Shown: positions 38,967 to 47,641, numbered from the stretch's first letter. The stretch: DNA of 64,000 nucleotides from Microlunatus endophyticus (GCF_014646195.1 NZ_BMMZ01000007.1:62001-126000), one strand, 5' to 3'. Notes: a model not told the origin generated them from the sequence alone. Made by a program: numbers and translations.

Positions 38967-39755
38967 TCACTCCGAGTGCCGGCCCGAGGAGAACAGCTTC
39001 GACACCTGTCGGACCATCGGGCGCGGGGCCACCCGGGCCATCCAGATGAGCACCTTGTAGCGCTTGGTCGGGATCGAGATCACCTGGCCGCGCTCGTAGT
39101 CGACCAGCGCCTCGCGGACCAGCCGGTCGGCCTCCAGCCACATCGGCCTGGGGATCTTCGAGGCGTTGATCCCGGCCCGCTGGTGGAATTCGGTGTGCAC
39201 CCAGCCGGGGCAGAGCACCGTCGCCAGCACCCCGCTGCCGCTCAGCTCGTTGGCCAGCCCCTCGGTGTAGACCGTCACCCAGGCCTTGATCGCCGAGTAG
39301 GCGCCCATCGTGACGTAGCCGGCGGTGCTGCCGACGTTGATGATGCCGACCTTGTCGGTCTGCTTCGGGTGGCGTTCGCGCATCGCCCGGGCGGCGGCGT
39401 TGGAGAGCACCATCACACCCCGGATCATCACGTCGATCGCGACGTCCTGCGGGCCGAGGTCGGCATCCAAGATCTTGGAGTGCACCCCGAATCCGGCGTT
39501 GTTGACCAGCAGGTCGATCGGCCGGTCGGGGTCGCCGAGCCGGGTGGCGACGTTGGCCAACTGCTCCCGGTCCGAAAGGTCGGCGGGGAGCACGTCGACG
39601 CCGACCCCGAATGCCGTCCGGAGCTCTTCGGCGACCTTGTCGAGCCGTTCCTTGTCGCGCGCGACCAGCACCAGGTCATACGACTTCGCGGCCAGCTGGC
39701 GGGCGAATTCGTGACCGATCCCCGAGGTGCCGCCAGTGATCAGGGCTGTTGCCAT
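38967..39755 (-). CDS. Short-chain dehydrogenase, possible acyl/alkyl-DHAP reductase
   Basis: 262 residues. Cofactor motif LITGGTSGIGHEF, LVNNAGFGVHS, catalytic Ser in NVGSTAGYV and YSAIKAW (YxxxK). The hydrophobic and basic C-terminus (YKVLIWMARVAPRPMVRQV) could associate with the membrane, as in lipid-acting SDRs such as Ayr1-type acyl-DHAP reductases. Placement upstream of PlsC-like and AGPS-like genes supports that reading but does not prove it. ATG 39755 sits seven bases after TAGGGT. Confidence 0.85.
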   Translation of the reverse strand: MATALITGGTSGIGHEFARQLAAKSYDLVLVARDKERLDKVAEELRTAFGVGVDVLPADLSDREQLANVATRLGDPDRPIDLLVNNAGFGVHSKILDADLGPQDVAIDVMIRGVMVLSNAAARAMRERHPKQTDKVGIINVGSTAGYVTMGAYSAIKAWVTVYTEGLANELSGSGVLATVLCPGWVHTEFHQRAGINASKIPRPMWLEADRLVREALVDYERGQVISIPTKRYKVLIWMARVAPRPMVRQVSKLFSSGRHSE

Positions 39756-39762
39756 GGCCCGG

Positions 39763-39768
39763 ACCCTA
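39763..39768 (-). promoter_or_regulatory. -10 element overlapping the haemoglobin stop codon
   Basis: TAGGGT; its TAG is the stop of the truncated haemoglobin gene and ATG 39755 follows seven bases later. Confidence 0.45.
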
Positions 39769-40245
39769 ATCGAGGGGACCGCTCCAGGACCACTTCGGCA
39801 GGCGCAGGTCGTCGGTCACCTGATCATGCTCGAAGCCGTAGGTGACCAGATTGCTGGACCAGCGGAACCAGTCGACCAGGTTGGTTCGCAGCGGTTCCTC
39901 GTCGGGGATCCGGGCGTCGTCCAGTGCCTTCACGAAACAGCACTCGGCGGCGGTGTCGAGCTCGGGATGCGGACCGTTGCAGGAATGCATCCGGACGATC
40001 GCGGCCTCGGTGCCCAGGCCGGAGGTGAAGGCGGGCGGCCCGCCGAGCATCTCGCCCCAGTAGGCGGCCAGCCGTTCGGTGTGCTGCGGATGGGTGCCGT
40101 GGCTGAACGGGTGCTCGGCGATCGGGTCGGCCAGGCAGCGCGCGTGCCATGCCTCGGCCAGCCGCATGATCGCGTCGGCTCCGCCGGCAGCCTCGAAAAC
40201 CGTGGGTGCCCCCGAATCCGCCGGCGGCATGGTGACTTGACTCAC
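39766..40245 (-). CDS. Group II truncated haemoglobin-like oxidoreductase
   Basis: 159 residues. VFEAAGGADAIMRLAEAWHARCLAD opens the 2-over-2 globin fold, PFSHGTHPQHTERLAAYWGEMLGG matches the group II helix C-E region, and IVRMHSCNG carries the candidate proximal His. Such proteins bind haem and handle oxygen, nitric oxide or peroxide. Cysteines in SCNG and ECCF are unusual near the haem pocket. The GTG at 40245 lies seven bases after TAGCGT; an internal ATG (40230) is the alternative start. Confidence 0.85.
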   Translation of the reverse strand: MSQVTMPPADSGAPTVFEAAGGADAIMRLAEAWHARCLADPIAEHPFSHGTHPQHTERLAAYWGEMLGGPPAFTSGLGTEAAIVRMHSCNGPHPELDTAAECCFVKALDDARIPDEEPLRTNLVDWFRWSSNLVTYGFEHDQVTDDLRLPKWSWSGPLD

Positions 40246-40252
40246 ATCCTCG

Positions 40253-40258
40253 ACGCTA
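40253..40258 (-). promoter_or_regulatory. -10 element overlapping the EamA stop codon
   Basis: TAGCGT; its TAG is the stop of the EamA gene and GTG 40245 follows seven bases later. Confidence 0.45.
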
Positions 40259-41155
40259 CGCCCGCCGGCGGCTGACCACCACCCCGAGCAGGCAGATCAG
40301 GCCGCCGGTGATCGCCAGCGCCGGCGGCAGCTCACCCAGTGCGACCGCCGACATGATCATCGCGACCACCGGGATGATCAAGGAAGCGGCTGCCAACTGC
40401 CCGGTCGGCAGATGGCTCTGGGCGTACGCCCAGGTGGAGAAGCCGATCGCGGTCGGCCCGACACCGAGCAGGATCGCGGCAACGGTCGCGCTGGCCGGGG
40501 CGTGCAGGATGTCGCTGTAGGCCTGACCCGCGAATTCCAGCGTCGCCAGCATCCCGGCGACACAGCCGACCCAGGTCGCGACCAGCGGGCTCACAGTCCG
40601 GAGCACGACCTTCTGGGTCAGCAGGCTGACCGTGTAGAGCAGCGCGGCCAGCAGGCCCAGCAGCAGGCCGAGCGCGTCGGAGTGGCCGGTGCCGGTGGTG
40701 ACGCCGATCAGGACCACGCCGACCAGCGCGATGCCCATCCCCACGAAGAGCCGGCGGTGCAGGTCCTCGCCGAAGAAGAGCCCGGCGCCGAGCGCGATCA
40801 GGATCGGGGCGATGTTGACCAGCATCGCCGCGGTGCCGGCATCGAGATGGTGCTCGGCCCAGTTCAGGGCGACCGTGTAACCGGCGAACCAGGCGATCCC
40901 GTACCCGATCGTGAGCACCAGCGGCCGCCCGGTCGGCAGCCGCAGACCGTCGCGCCGGGAGCGGATCAGTACGAAGACGGTCAGCGCGACGGCCGCGGGC
41001 AGCAGTCTCAGCAGCGCCAGTGAGCCCGGTGCGAGGTACGGCGCGGCCCAGCGGATGACCACGAAGGCCGACGCCCACAGCAGGATCGTCACGGTCATCG
41101 CGGCGGTGGCGGAGGTCTTGGTCGTCGTGGCGGGCGCTTGGACTGTTGTGCTCAC
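40256..41155 (-). CDS. EamA-family (DMT superfamily) exporter
   Basis: 299 residues, ten membrane helices, with ILLWASAFVVIRWAAPYLAPG at the start of the first repeat and LLTQKVVLRTVSPLVATWVG at the second. Likely exporter of an amino acid or metabolite. GTG 41155 is chosen since the preceding 17 in-frame codons look unconserved. Divergent from a LysR gene, 81 bases apart, repeating the layout seen at 28.4-30.3 kb. Confidence 0.85.
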   Translation of the reverse strand: MSTTVQAPATTTKTSATAAMTVTILLWASAFVVIRWAAPYLAPGSLALLRLLPAAVALTVFVLIRSRRDGLRLPTGRPLVLTIGYGIAWFAGYTVALNWAEHHLDAGTAAMLVNIAPILIALGAGLFFGEDLHRRLFVGMGIALVGVVLIGVTTGTGHSDALGLLLGLLAALLYTVSLLTQKVVLRTVSPLVATWVGCVAGMLATLEFAGQAYSDILHAPASATVAAILLGVGPTAIGFSTWAYAQSHLPTGQLAAASLIIPVVAMIMSAVALGELPPALAITGGLICLLGVVVSRRRA

Positions 41156-41236
41156 AGGTCGATGGTGAGGCCAGAATGGTTTGGCGACAAGCGAACAATC
41201 GGACATCCAATTTCAGTGGTGCTTAATAATGGCTCC

Positions 41237-42127
41237 ATGATCGATGTCAACCGGTTGCGCGTGTTCCGGGCCGTGGTGGCCGAGGGTTCGGTCGTCCGGG
41301 CCGCGACCAATCTCGGCTACACGCCGTCGGCGGTCAGCCAGCACGTCAGCGCACTGCAGCGCGAGACCGGGCTGAAGTTGATCGAGCGTCGTGGTCGCGG
41401 CATCGAGCCGACCAGCGTCGGTCGGCTGTTGGCCGCCGAATCCGATGCGGTGCTCGAACGGCTGGCCCGGCTGGAGGCGTTCGCCGGCGACTTGCGCGAG
41501 GGCCGGGTCGGATCACTGCTGGTCTCGCACTTCGCGTCCGCGGGCTCGACCTGGATCCCGCCGGTGATCGCCGCGGTGACCCGGGAGTTTCCCAGCCTGC
41601 GCGTGGATCTGCGGCTGACCGAGTTGTTGCCGGAGACCGGCGACCGACCGGATGTGGAGATCTTCGTCGAGGGTGCCGCGTCGTCGCCGCTGGAGGGCTA
41701 CGACATCGAACCACTGCTGACCGAGCCGTACGTCGCGGTGCTGCCCGCTGATCATGCTCTGGCCGGCGAGAGGTCGTTTCCGCTGGCCGACCTGCGTGAG
41801 GAACCGTGGGTCGACAACGACGTCGCCCGCGGTGCCTGCCGGCAGCGGCTACTGGACGCCTGCGCGGCCGCCGGATTCGCACCCTGCTTCCAGGTCGAGA
41901 CCCAGGACTATCCGACCGCGATCGCGTTCGTGGCCGCCGGTGCCGGGATCACCGTGCTGCCCCGCCTCGGCCTCGGTACGCCGCCGGCCGCAGTGGCGGT
42001 GGTCCCGCTGGTCGATCCGACCCCGACCCGGTCGATCCTGGTCCGCAGCCGGCAGTCCTTGCGCCAGAACCCGGCCGTCCGCCGCCTGCTGGAACTGTTG
42101 CGTGAGCGGGTCGCCGCGAGCGCCTGA
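41237..42127 (+). CDS. LysR family transcriptional regulator
   Basis: 296 residues. Helix-turn-helix MIDVNRLRVFRAVVAEGSV, VRAATNLGYTPSAVSQHVSA, LQRETGLKLIERRGRGIEPT; effector domain follows with SLLVSHFASAGSTWIPPVI. ATG 41237 lies six bases after AATAAT, so it may also be leaderless. Divergent from the EamA exporter it is expected to control. Confidence 0.9.
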   Translation: MIDVNRLRVFRAVVAEGSVVRAATNLGYTPSAVSQHVSALQRETGLKLIERRGRGIEPTSVGRLLAAESDAVLERLARLEAFAGDLREGRVGSLLVSHFASAGSTWIPPVIAAVTREFPSLRVDLRLTELLPETGDRPDVEIFVEGAASSPLEGYDIEPLLTEPYVAVLPADHALAGERSFPLADLREEPWVDNDVARGACRQRLLDACAAAGFAPCFQVETQDYPTAIAFVAAGAGITVLPRLGLGTPPAAVAVVPLVDPTPTRSILVRSRQSLRQNPAVRRLLELLRERVAASA

Positions 42128-42267
42128 GGCGCGCCGTGCTCGTCCTTGCACGCGCTGCCGCTCGTGCGGGAATGGGGTAGGGGGGCCTGGTTGAGGAATT
42201 GGTGCGAGAAGGCCAGGGAGGGTCGCGGCGGCTACCGGTGGTTCGAGCTCGGGGACCGCCCGCAACA

Positions 42268-43668
42268 ATGACGGCCATGACGCCCGACCCGCAGCAGCTC
42301 CTCGACGAACTCCGCGAACGCCACCAGGTCCCCGGGGCCGCTCTCGGCATCCTCAAACTCGGCAGTTCGGAGGCCGACGACGAGATCACGTCGTACGCCT
42401 CCGGCTCGCTCAACCTGGCCACGGGCGTTCCGGTGCAGCCGGATTCGATCTTCCAGATCGGATCGATCTCCAAGACCTTCACCACGACCATGGCCCTGCA
42501 ACTGGTCGAGCACGGGCAGCTGGAGCTGGACCGGCCGGTGATCGACGTCCTGCCCGGCCTGCAGCTGCAGGATCCTGCGGCGACCAAGATCATCACGCTG
42601 CAGCACCTGCTGAATCACAGTTCCGAGATCGACGGCGACGTCTTCACCGATTTCGGCCGCGGCGACGATGCGGTGACCAAGTATGTGGAGGCACTCTCCG
42701 AGGTCGGCCAGCTGTTCCGCCCGGGCACCATGTTCTCCTACTGCAACGCGGGATTCGTGCTGGTCGGCAAGCTGATCGAGCAGGTCACCGGCAAGACCTG
42801 GGATGCCGCGCTCCAAGATCAACTGCTGCACCCGCTCGGCCTCGACCACAGCTCGACACTGCCGGAGGAGGCGATCCTCGGCTCGGCCGCGGTCGGTCAC
42901 TCCGGCGAGCCGGGCGAGCCGCGTACACCGGTCAAGCAGTGGCAGCTGCCCCGCTCGGTCGGCCCGTGCGGCTTGATCAACTCCACCGTCACCGACGTGC
43001 TGACCTACACCCGGATGCACCTGCGCGGCGGTGAGCTCGCCGGCACCAAGATCATCAGTAGGGCTTCGGCGAAGGCGATGCGGGCCGAGGAGATCCGGCC
43101 GCCGGTCGGCCATCGGGTCGACGGCTGGCAAGGGCTCGGCTGGATGGTCGACCACTGGGACGGGCACCAGGTCTTCGGCCACAACGGCGCGACCATGGGC
43201 CAGCTGGCCTACCTGCAGGCCTATCCGGACCAGGGCATCGCGCTCTGCCTGCTGACCAATGCCCCCAGCGCCAACCTGTTCTGGGGCGAATTGCGGCGGG
43301 CGCTGCTGGAGCCTTACGGGGTCGATGCCGCGGTCCAGCTCGACCTGCCACCGGAGCAGCCTTACGCGATCAGCGGCCCGAGCCCGGCGGTCGGCCGCTT
43401 CGGCCGTTTCTCCGAGGCGTACGAGATCACCCAGGACGGTCACCATCTCAAGATCAACATCCTGCCGACCGACGATGCACCGGATCCCGATGACGAGCCG
43501 CAGCAGCTGGAGCTGGTGCCGATCAGTGATGATCATTTCATCGCCCGGTCCGACGAGCGGGTGGCCTGGTCGACCTACAGTTACGGCCGCTTCACACCGG
43601 AGCAGAATCCGGCCGGCGGGGACTACCTCTACACCGGCACCCGGCTCACCCCGCGGATCGCATCGTGA
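42268..43668 (+). CDS. Serine hydrolase of the beta-lactamase family with C-terminal extension
   Basis: 466 residues. SISK in IFQIGSISKTFTTTMAL is the SxxK motif, YCN in MFSYCNAGFVLVGKL the YxN motif, and HNGATMGQ the third motif. About 120 residues beyond the catalytic domain form a beta-rich tail (lipocalin-like barrel is common here). No signal peptide is seen. The start is uncertain: ATG 42268 or ATG 42277; the latter sits seven bases after AACAAT. Substrate unknown (esters, D-amino acid peptides or lactams). Confidence 0.88.
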   Translation: MTAMTPDPQQLLDELRERHQVPGAALGILKLGSSEADDEITSYASGSLNLATGVPVQPDSIFQIGSISKTFTTTMALQLVEHGQLELDRPVIDVLPGLQLQDPAATKIITLQHLLNHSSEIDGDVFTDFGRGDDAVTKYVEALSEVGQLFRPGTMFSYCNAGFVLVGKLIEQVTGKTWDAALQDQLLHPLGLDHSSTLPEEAILGSAAVGHSGEPGEPRTPVKQWQLPRSVGPCGLINSTVTDVLTYTRMHLRGGELAGTKIISRASAKAMRAEEIRPPVGHRVDGWQGLGWMVDHWDGHQVFGHNGATMGQLAYLQAYPDQGIALCLLTNAPSANLFWGELRRALLEPYGVDAAVQLDLPPEQPYAISGPSPAVGRFGRFSEAYEITQDGHHLKINILPTDDAPDPDDEPQQLELVPISDDHFIARSDERVAWSTYSYGRFTPEQNPAGGDYLYTGTRLTPRIAS

Positions 43669-43795
43669 CCGGCACGGACCGTTCCGCAAGTCGGGTCTGA
43701 TCTTGAGACGGCAGCTCGGCTGCGCCCATTGGCCTGCGCTCACCTTCGAAGCGTGACGGTGGGCGAGTCGGACAGGGACGCCCGACGGGGGCCGG

Positions 43796-44593
43796 TCAGG
43801 CGCGCTCGCGCAGCCAGCTGATGTCAGCAGCCTGACCGTCGCGGCCACCCGGCGTTTCGACCACCACCGGCGCACCGGCTGCCGTGACCACCGCGACCAG
43901 CCCGTCCGGATCCGCCTCACCCGAGCCGAGGTTGGCATGTCGGTCGGCACCGGAACCGAACGCGTCCCGGGAGTCGTTGCAGTGCACCAGGTCGATCCGC
44001 CCGGTGATCGCCTTCACCTTGTCCACCAGGCCGACCAGCTCCTCGCCACCGGCGTGGAAGTGGCAGGTGTCCAGGCAGAAGCCGACGTCGTCCGAGCCGC
44101 CGGCCGCTTTGACGGCCTGCCAGAGTTTCTCGATGCTCGACAGATGCCGGGCCATGGCATGGTCGCCGCCGGCGGTGTTCTCGATCAGCAGCGGGACCTT
44201 GATCTCGGCCCGTTCGATGCACTTGTTCCAGTTGTCGAAGCCGAGCTCCGGGTCGTCCTTGGCGAGCACATGACCACCGTGCACGATCAGCCCGGCGGCA
44301 CCGACCTCGTACGCGGCGTCGAGCTGTTGCTGCAGGATCTTGCGGCTCGGGATCCGGATCCGGTTGTTGCTGGTCGCGACGTTGATCACGTACGGCGCAT
44401 GGACGTAGAGCCGGATGCCCGCCTCGCCGGCTGCGTCCTTGAGCGCCTCGGCGCCGCCCGGATAGGCGACTTTGGGGCCCTTCCAATCCTGCGGATCGCC
44501 GAGGAAGAACTGCGCCAGCCCGGCCTCGCGCGCCCGCGCCTCCGCGATCGGGTCCTCCTGCTCGCCGTGGCCACCGATCAGCACCTCACTCAT
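43796..44593 (-). CDS. nfo: Endonuclease IV (AP endonuclease, Nfo family)
   Basis: 265-residue TIM barrel with the trinuclear zinc ligands in order: H in YVHAPY, H in LIVHGGHV, E in LLIENTAGG, D and H in CLDTCHFHAGG, H in LVHCNDSRD, D and H in GADRHANLGSG, and E in VVETPGG. It nicks DNA 5' of abasic sites in base-excision repair. The length is close to the 280 residues usual for the family. ATG 44593 lies seven bases after TAGGGT. Divergent from efeU. Confidence 0.93.
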   Translation of the reverse strand: MSEVLIGGHGEQEDPIAEARAREAGLAQFFLGDPQDWKGPKVAYPGGAEALKDAAGEAGIRLYVHAPYVINVATSNNRIRIPSRKILQQQLDAAYEVGAAGLIVHGGHVLAKDDPELGFDNWNKCIERAEIKVPLLIENTAGGDHAMARHLSSIEKLWQAVKAAGGSDDVGFCLDTCHFHAGGEELVGLVDKVKAITGRIDLVHCNDSRDAFGSGADRHANLGSGEADPDGLVAVVTAAGAPVVVETPGGRDGQAADISWLRERA

Positions 44594-44600
44594 GCTCGCG

Positions 44601-44606
44601 ACCCTA
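44601..44606 (-). promoter_or_regulatory. -10 element of leaderless nfo
   Basis: TAGGGT followed by seven bases and ATG 44593. Confidence 0.5.
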
Positions 44607-44724
44607 GACGCTGCCTGCGACACACTCCCCGCCCGGGCGACGGTTGAGGCTGCGACCTGAGGCGTGACCAAGGCCACGGATGATTTAGGCAACGACGGGA
44701 TTGCTAAAAGCTCGGACGTACGCC

Positions 44725-44743
44725 TAAGGTTAGGTTCGCCTCA
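44725..44743 (+). promoter_or_regulatory. DtxR/IdeR-type iron box upstream of efeU
   Basis: TAAGGTTAGGTTCGCCTCA matches the consensus TTAGGTTAGGCTAACCTAA at 14 of 19 positions. It lies 20 bases before the efeU ATG and overlaps a possible -10 (TAAGGT), so iron-loaded DtxR/IdeR would block transcription of efeUOB. Confidence 0.75.
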
Positions 44744-44763
44744 CCAAACGGGAACTGGAAGTC

Positions 44764-46344
44764 ATGCTGCCAACATTCGTGATCGGACTGCGCGAGGGCC
44801 TCGAAGCCGCCCTTGTCGTCAGCATCATCGCGACGTTCCTGCGCCGCAACAACGTCAAGCTCACCGCGATGTGGGTCGGCGTGACCCTTGCGGTCGCGAC
44901 GAGCGTGGCCGTCGGCATCGTCCTGACCGTCGTCGAGCGGGCGCTGCCGCAGGCGAAGCAGGAGGGGATGGAGACGATCATCGGTGGCGTCGCCGTCATC
45001 TTCGTCACCGGCATGATCCTGTGGATGAGCACCCACGCGCGGTATATGAAGCGCGATCTGGAGGCCTCGGCCCAGCAGGCGCTCTCCAACGGGACCGCGG
45101 GGGCGATGGCCGTGATGGTCTTCCTTGCGGTGTTGAAAGAAGGCTTCGAGACCTCCGTCTTCATCCTGGCCACCGTGCAGGCCGCCAGCAGCGCCGCCGC
45201 AGCCCTGGTCGGCGCGATCCTCGGCGTACTCGCCGCGGTCGCCATCGGCATCGGAATCTTCACCGGCGGCATCCGGCTCAACCTCGCCAAGTTCTTCACC
45301 GCGACCAGCGTCTTCCTGATCTTCGTCGCTGCCGGCCTGGTGCTCAGCGCGTTGCGTACCGGGCATGAAGCCGGTTGGATCAACGTCGGCCAGCAGCAGA
45401 CCGTCGACCTGTCCTGGCTGGCCCCCGGGAATTCGATCCGTTCGGCCCTGATCACCGGCGTGCTCGGGATGCCGGCCGATCCGCGGGTCATCGAACTCCT
45501 CGGTTGGGGCCTGTACCTGGTGCCGATGCTGACCTGGACGCTGTGGCCCAAGCACCACAGGCCGTCCGGCTGGACCGCCCTGCGCCTGCACTGGGTGCTG
45601 GGAGGTGCGCTGGTGGTCGTGGCGGCCGTGCTCGCTCTTGCCGTCCGCCCGGCCACCGCGCAGGTTCCGACCTCGGCCCCGCTTGCCGGCGGCGGCACGG
45701 CCCAGGTCGCGATCACCGGCGGCACGGCCCGGCTGACCGTCACCCAGGGCGGCACCACGACGACCACGACGCTCACCCGGCACTCTGCCGACACTGCCAA
45801 CGGTGCTGACACCACCTGGCAGTCGTCGGCCGACCAGCCGTCGGCCGGCCGGCCATCCTCGATCGACGCCGATGCCTTGATCAAGCTCAGCGGCGGCCGG
45901 GTCCCGGTCGGCATGGATCTGTCCCAGGCACCCGGTCCGTACGACGCCGCCTGGTCCGACCACCGACAGGTCAGCGTGTCGACCCGGGACGGCGGGATCG
46001 TGTCCGGGTCACAGACCGGTCGTACGATCCTGACCCTGACCGGCGGCGGGTTGACCTCTCCACGCGTGATCCAGGTCAGCGACGACCAGGCGGTCGGCAG
46101 CTGGCAGATCAGCCGGAGCTACCAGACCGCTACCGCCTCCAAGATCAACAACGCCGCCGGCTCCGCCACCGAGGCGGTCCTGTGGCGACTGTGGCTGCCG
46201 ATCGTCCTCGCGCTCGGCGGACTGGCGACCTTGGGTCGCGGCCTGCGGAATCTGCGCAGGCTGCGGGTCGCCGAGCTCGCCGTCCGTGATCATGTGGCCG
46301 GACCCGCTGCTGCCGCTCGGCAGCAGGCCGGCCAACCTACCTGA
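44764..46344 (+). CDS. efeU: EfeU/FTR1-type iron permease with extracytoplasmic C-terminal extension
   Basis: 526 residues. The two FTR1 iron motifs are R10-E14 (REGLE) and 125-129 (KEGFE, a variant of RExxE). Seven membrane segments occupy the first 300 residues. The family is normally about 280 residues; here a further 170-residue Thr/Gly/Ser-rich region (VPTSAPLAGGGTAQVAITGG onward) and one more membrane helix (LWLPIVLALGGLATLG) are added, probably a domain outside the cell that could contact EfeO. First gene of efeUOB, which takes up ferrous/ferric iron; DtxR-type box upstream. Confidence 0.92.
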   Translation: MLPTFVIGLREGLEAALVVSIIATFLRRNNVKLTAMWVGVTLAVATSVAVGIVLTVVERALPQAKQEGMETIIGGVAVIFVTGMILWMSTHARYMKRDLEASAQQALSNGTAGAMAVMVFLAVLKEGFETSVFILATVQAASSAAAALVGAILGVLAAVAIGIGIFTGGIRLNLAKFFTATSVFLIFVAAGLVLSALRTGHEAGWINVGQQQTVDLSWLAPGNSIRSALITGVLGMPADPRVIELLGWGLYLVPMLTWTLWPKHHRPSGWTALRLHWVLGGALVVVAAVLALAVRPATAQVPTSAPLAGGGTAQVAITGGTARLTVTQGGTTTTTTLTRHSADTANGADTTWQSSADQPSAGRPSSIDADALIKLSGGRVPVGMDLSQAPGPYDAAWSDHRQVSVSTRDGGIVSGSQTGRTILTLTGGGLTSPRVIQVSDDQAVGSWQISRSYQTATASKINNAAGSATEAVLWRLWLPIVLALGGLATLGRGLRNLRRLRVAELAVRDHVAGPAAAARQQAGQPT

Positions 46345-46387
46345 CCTCCATTCCGTGTCCGAAATCTGATCTTCAGGAGTATTTGCC

Positions 46388-47641
46388 ATGTCCTCATTCC
46401 CGACCGCCTCCGGGCTGCCCCGGGCCAGCCGAGTGGCCGCCGTGGTGTTGTCCGCCGTGGCTCTGACTGCCGGTGTGGTCGGCTGTTCCACCAGCAACTC
46501 GGGCGACTCGGTGCAGGGCGACGCGAAGTCGCCGAGCGCCGGGGTGGGCAAGGTCGCGATCACGCTGCAGTCGGGCAGCTCTGGAGACACCTGCACGGTT
46601 GATCACACTTCCGTCCCGGCCGGACCGATCACCTTCACAATCACCAATCAGAGTTCCACGGCGATCACCGAGGTCGAGCTGCTGAGCCAGCAGAAGATCG
46701 TTGGGGAGAAGGAGAATCTGGCTCCCGGTCTGAAACCGGTCAGCCTCACGCTGACCCTCGGCGGCGGCGAATACCAGATCTATTGCCCGGGCGGCAGCCC
46801 GGAGACCCAGAAGTTCACCGTCACCGGTAAGGCTGCCGCGGCGCCGACCGGGACCGCAGCGGACCTGCTGACCCAAGGCACCAAGGAGTACGGCGATTAC
46901 GTGTCGACCGAGGTCGCCGGCATGGTGACCGCCGTCGAGAAGCTGCAGAAGGACGTCGACTCCGGTGACGTCGACGCGGCCAAGAAGCAGTACGGCGTCG
47001 CTCGACCGTTCTACGAGCACATCGAATCCGATGTCGAGGGCTTCGTACTGCCCGGCTACAAGGCCACCGACAATGCCGGCAACCTCGACTATCTGATCGA
47101 CATGCGTGCGTCCAACCTCGACCCGAAGGTCGGCTGGCACGGCTTCCACGCCATCGAGCGGGACCTGTGGCAGGGCGGCAAGATCACCAGCTCGACCAAA
47201 AAGCAGGCGGCTGAGCTGACCAAGAATGTCAAGCAGTTGTCGACGCTCTCCAAGAGCCTGACCTACAAGCCGGAGGATCTCGCCAATGGTGCGGCGAGTC
47301 TGCTGGAGGAGGTTCAGTCCAACAAGATCAAGGGCGAGGAGGAGGACTTCAGCCACATCGACCTGGTGGACTTCGCCGCCAATGTCGAGGGCGCGCAGCA
47401 GGCCTTCGCCAACCTGCGGCCCGGGCTGCAGAAGATCGACCCGACACTGACCAGCCAGATCGCGGCCCGCTTCCAGTCGACCACCACGATGCTCGACGGG
47501 TACCGTGATCCTCAGGCGATCGGCGGCTACAAGACCTACACCGCCGCATTGCGGGACAGCGATGCCAACAAGCTGAGCCAGAACGTCCAGGCCCTCCAGG
47601 ACTCCCTGTCCCAGCTCGCACAGAAGGTGGCGACCGCGTAA
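46388..47641 (+). CDS. efeO: EfeO, iron-binding lipoprotein with cupredoxin and imelysin domains
   Basis: 417 residues. A lipoprotein signal ends in TAGVVGC (lipobox). A cupredoxin-like domain of about 110 residues (VPAGPITFTITNQSSTAITE) is followed by the imelysin/peptidase M75 domain with GWHGFHAIERDLWQGG, the GxHxxE metal motif. It collects and presents iron to EfeU at the outer membrane face. AGGAG precedes ATG 46388. The EfeB gene starts directly at its stop (TAAGTG). Confidence 0.95.
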   Translation: MSSFPTASGLPRASRVAAVVLSAVALTAGVVGCSTSNSGDSVQGDAKSPSAGVGKVAITLQSGSSGDTCTVDHTSVPAGPITFTITNQSSTAITEVELLSQQKIVGEKENLAPGLKPVSLTLTLGGGEYQIYCPGGSPETQKFTVTGKAAAAPTGTAADLLTQGTKEYGDYVSTEVAGMVTAVEKLQKDVDSGDVDAAKKQYGVARPFYEHIESDVEGFVLPGYKATDNAGNLDYLIDMRASNLDPKVGWHGFHAIERDLWQGGKITSSTKKQAAELTKNVKQLSTLSKSLTYKPEDLANGAASLLEEVQSNKIKGEEEDFSHIDLVDFAANVEGAQQAFANLRPGLQKIDPTLTSQIAARFQSTTTMLDGYRDPQAIGGYKTYTAALRDSDANKLSQNVQALQDSLSQLAQKVATA

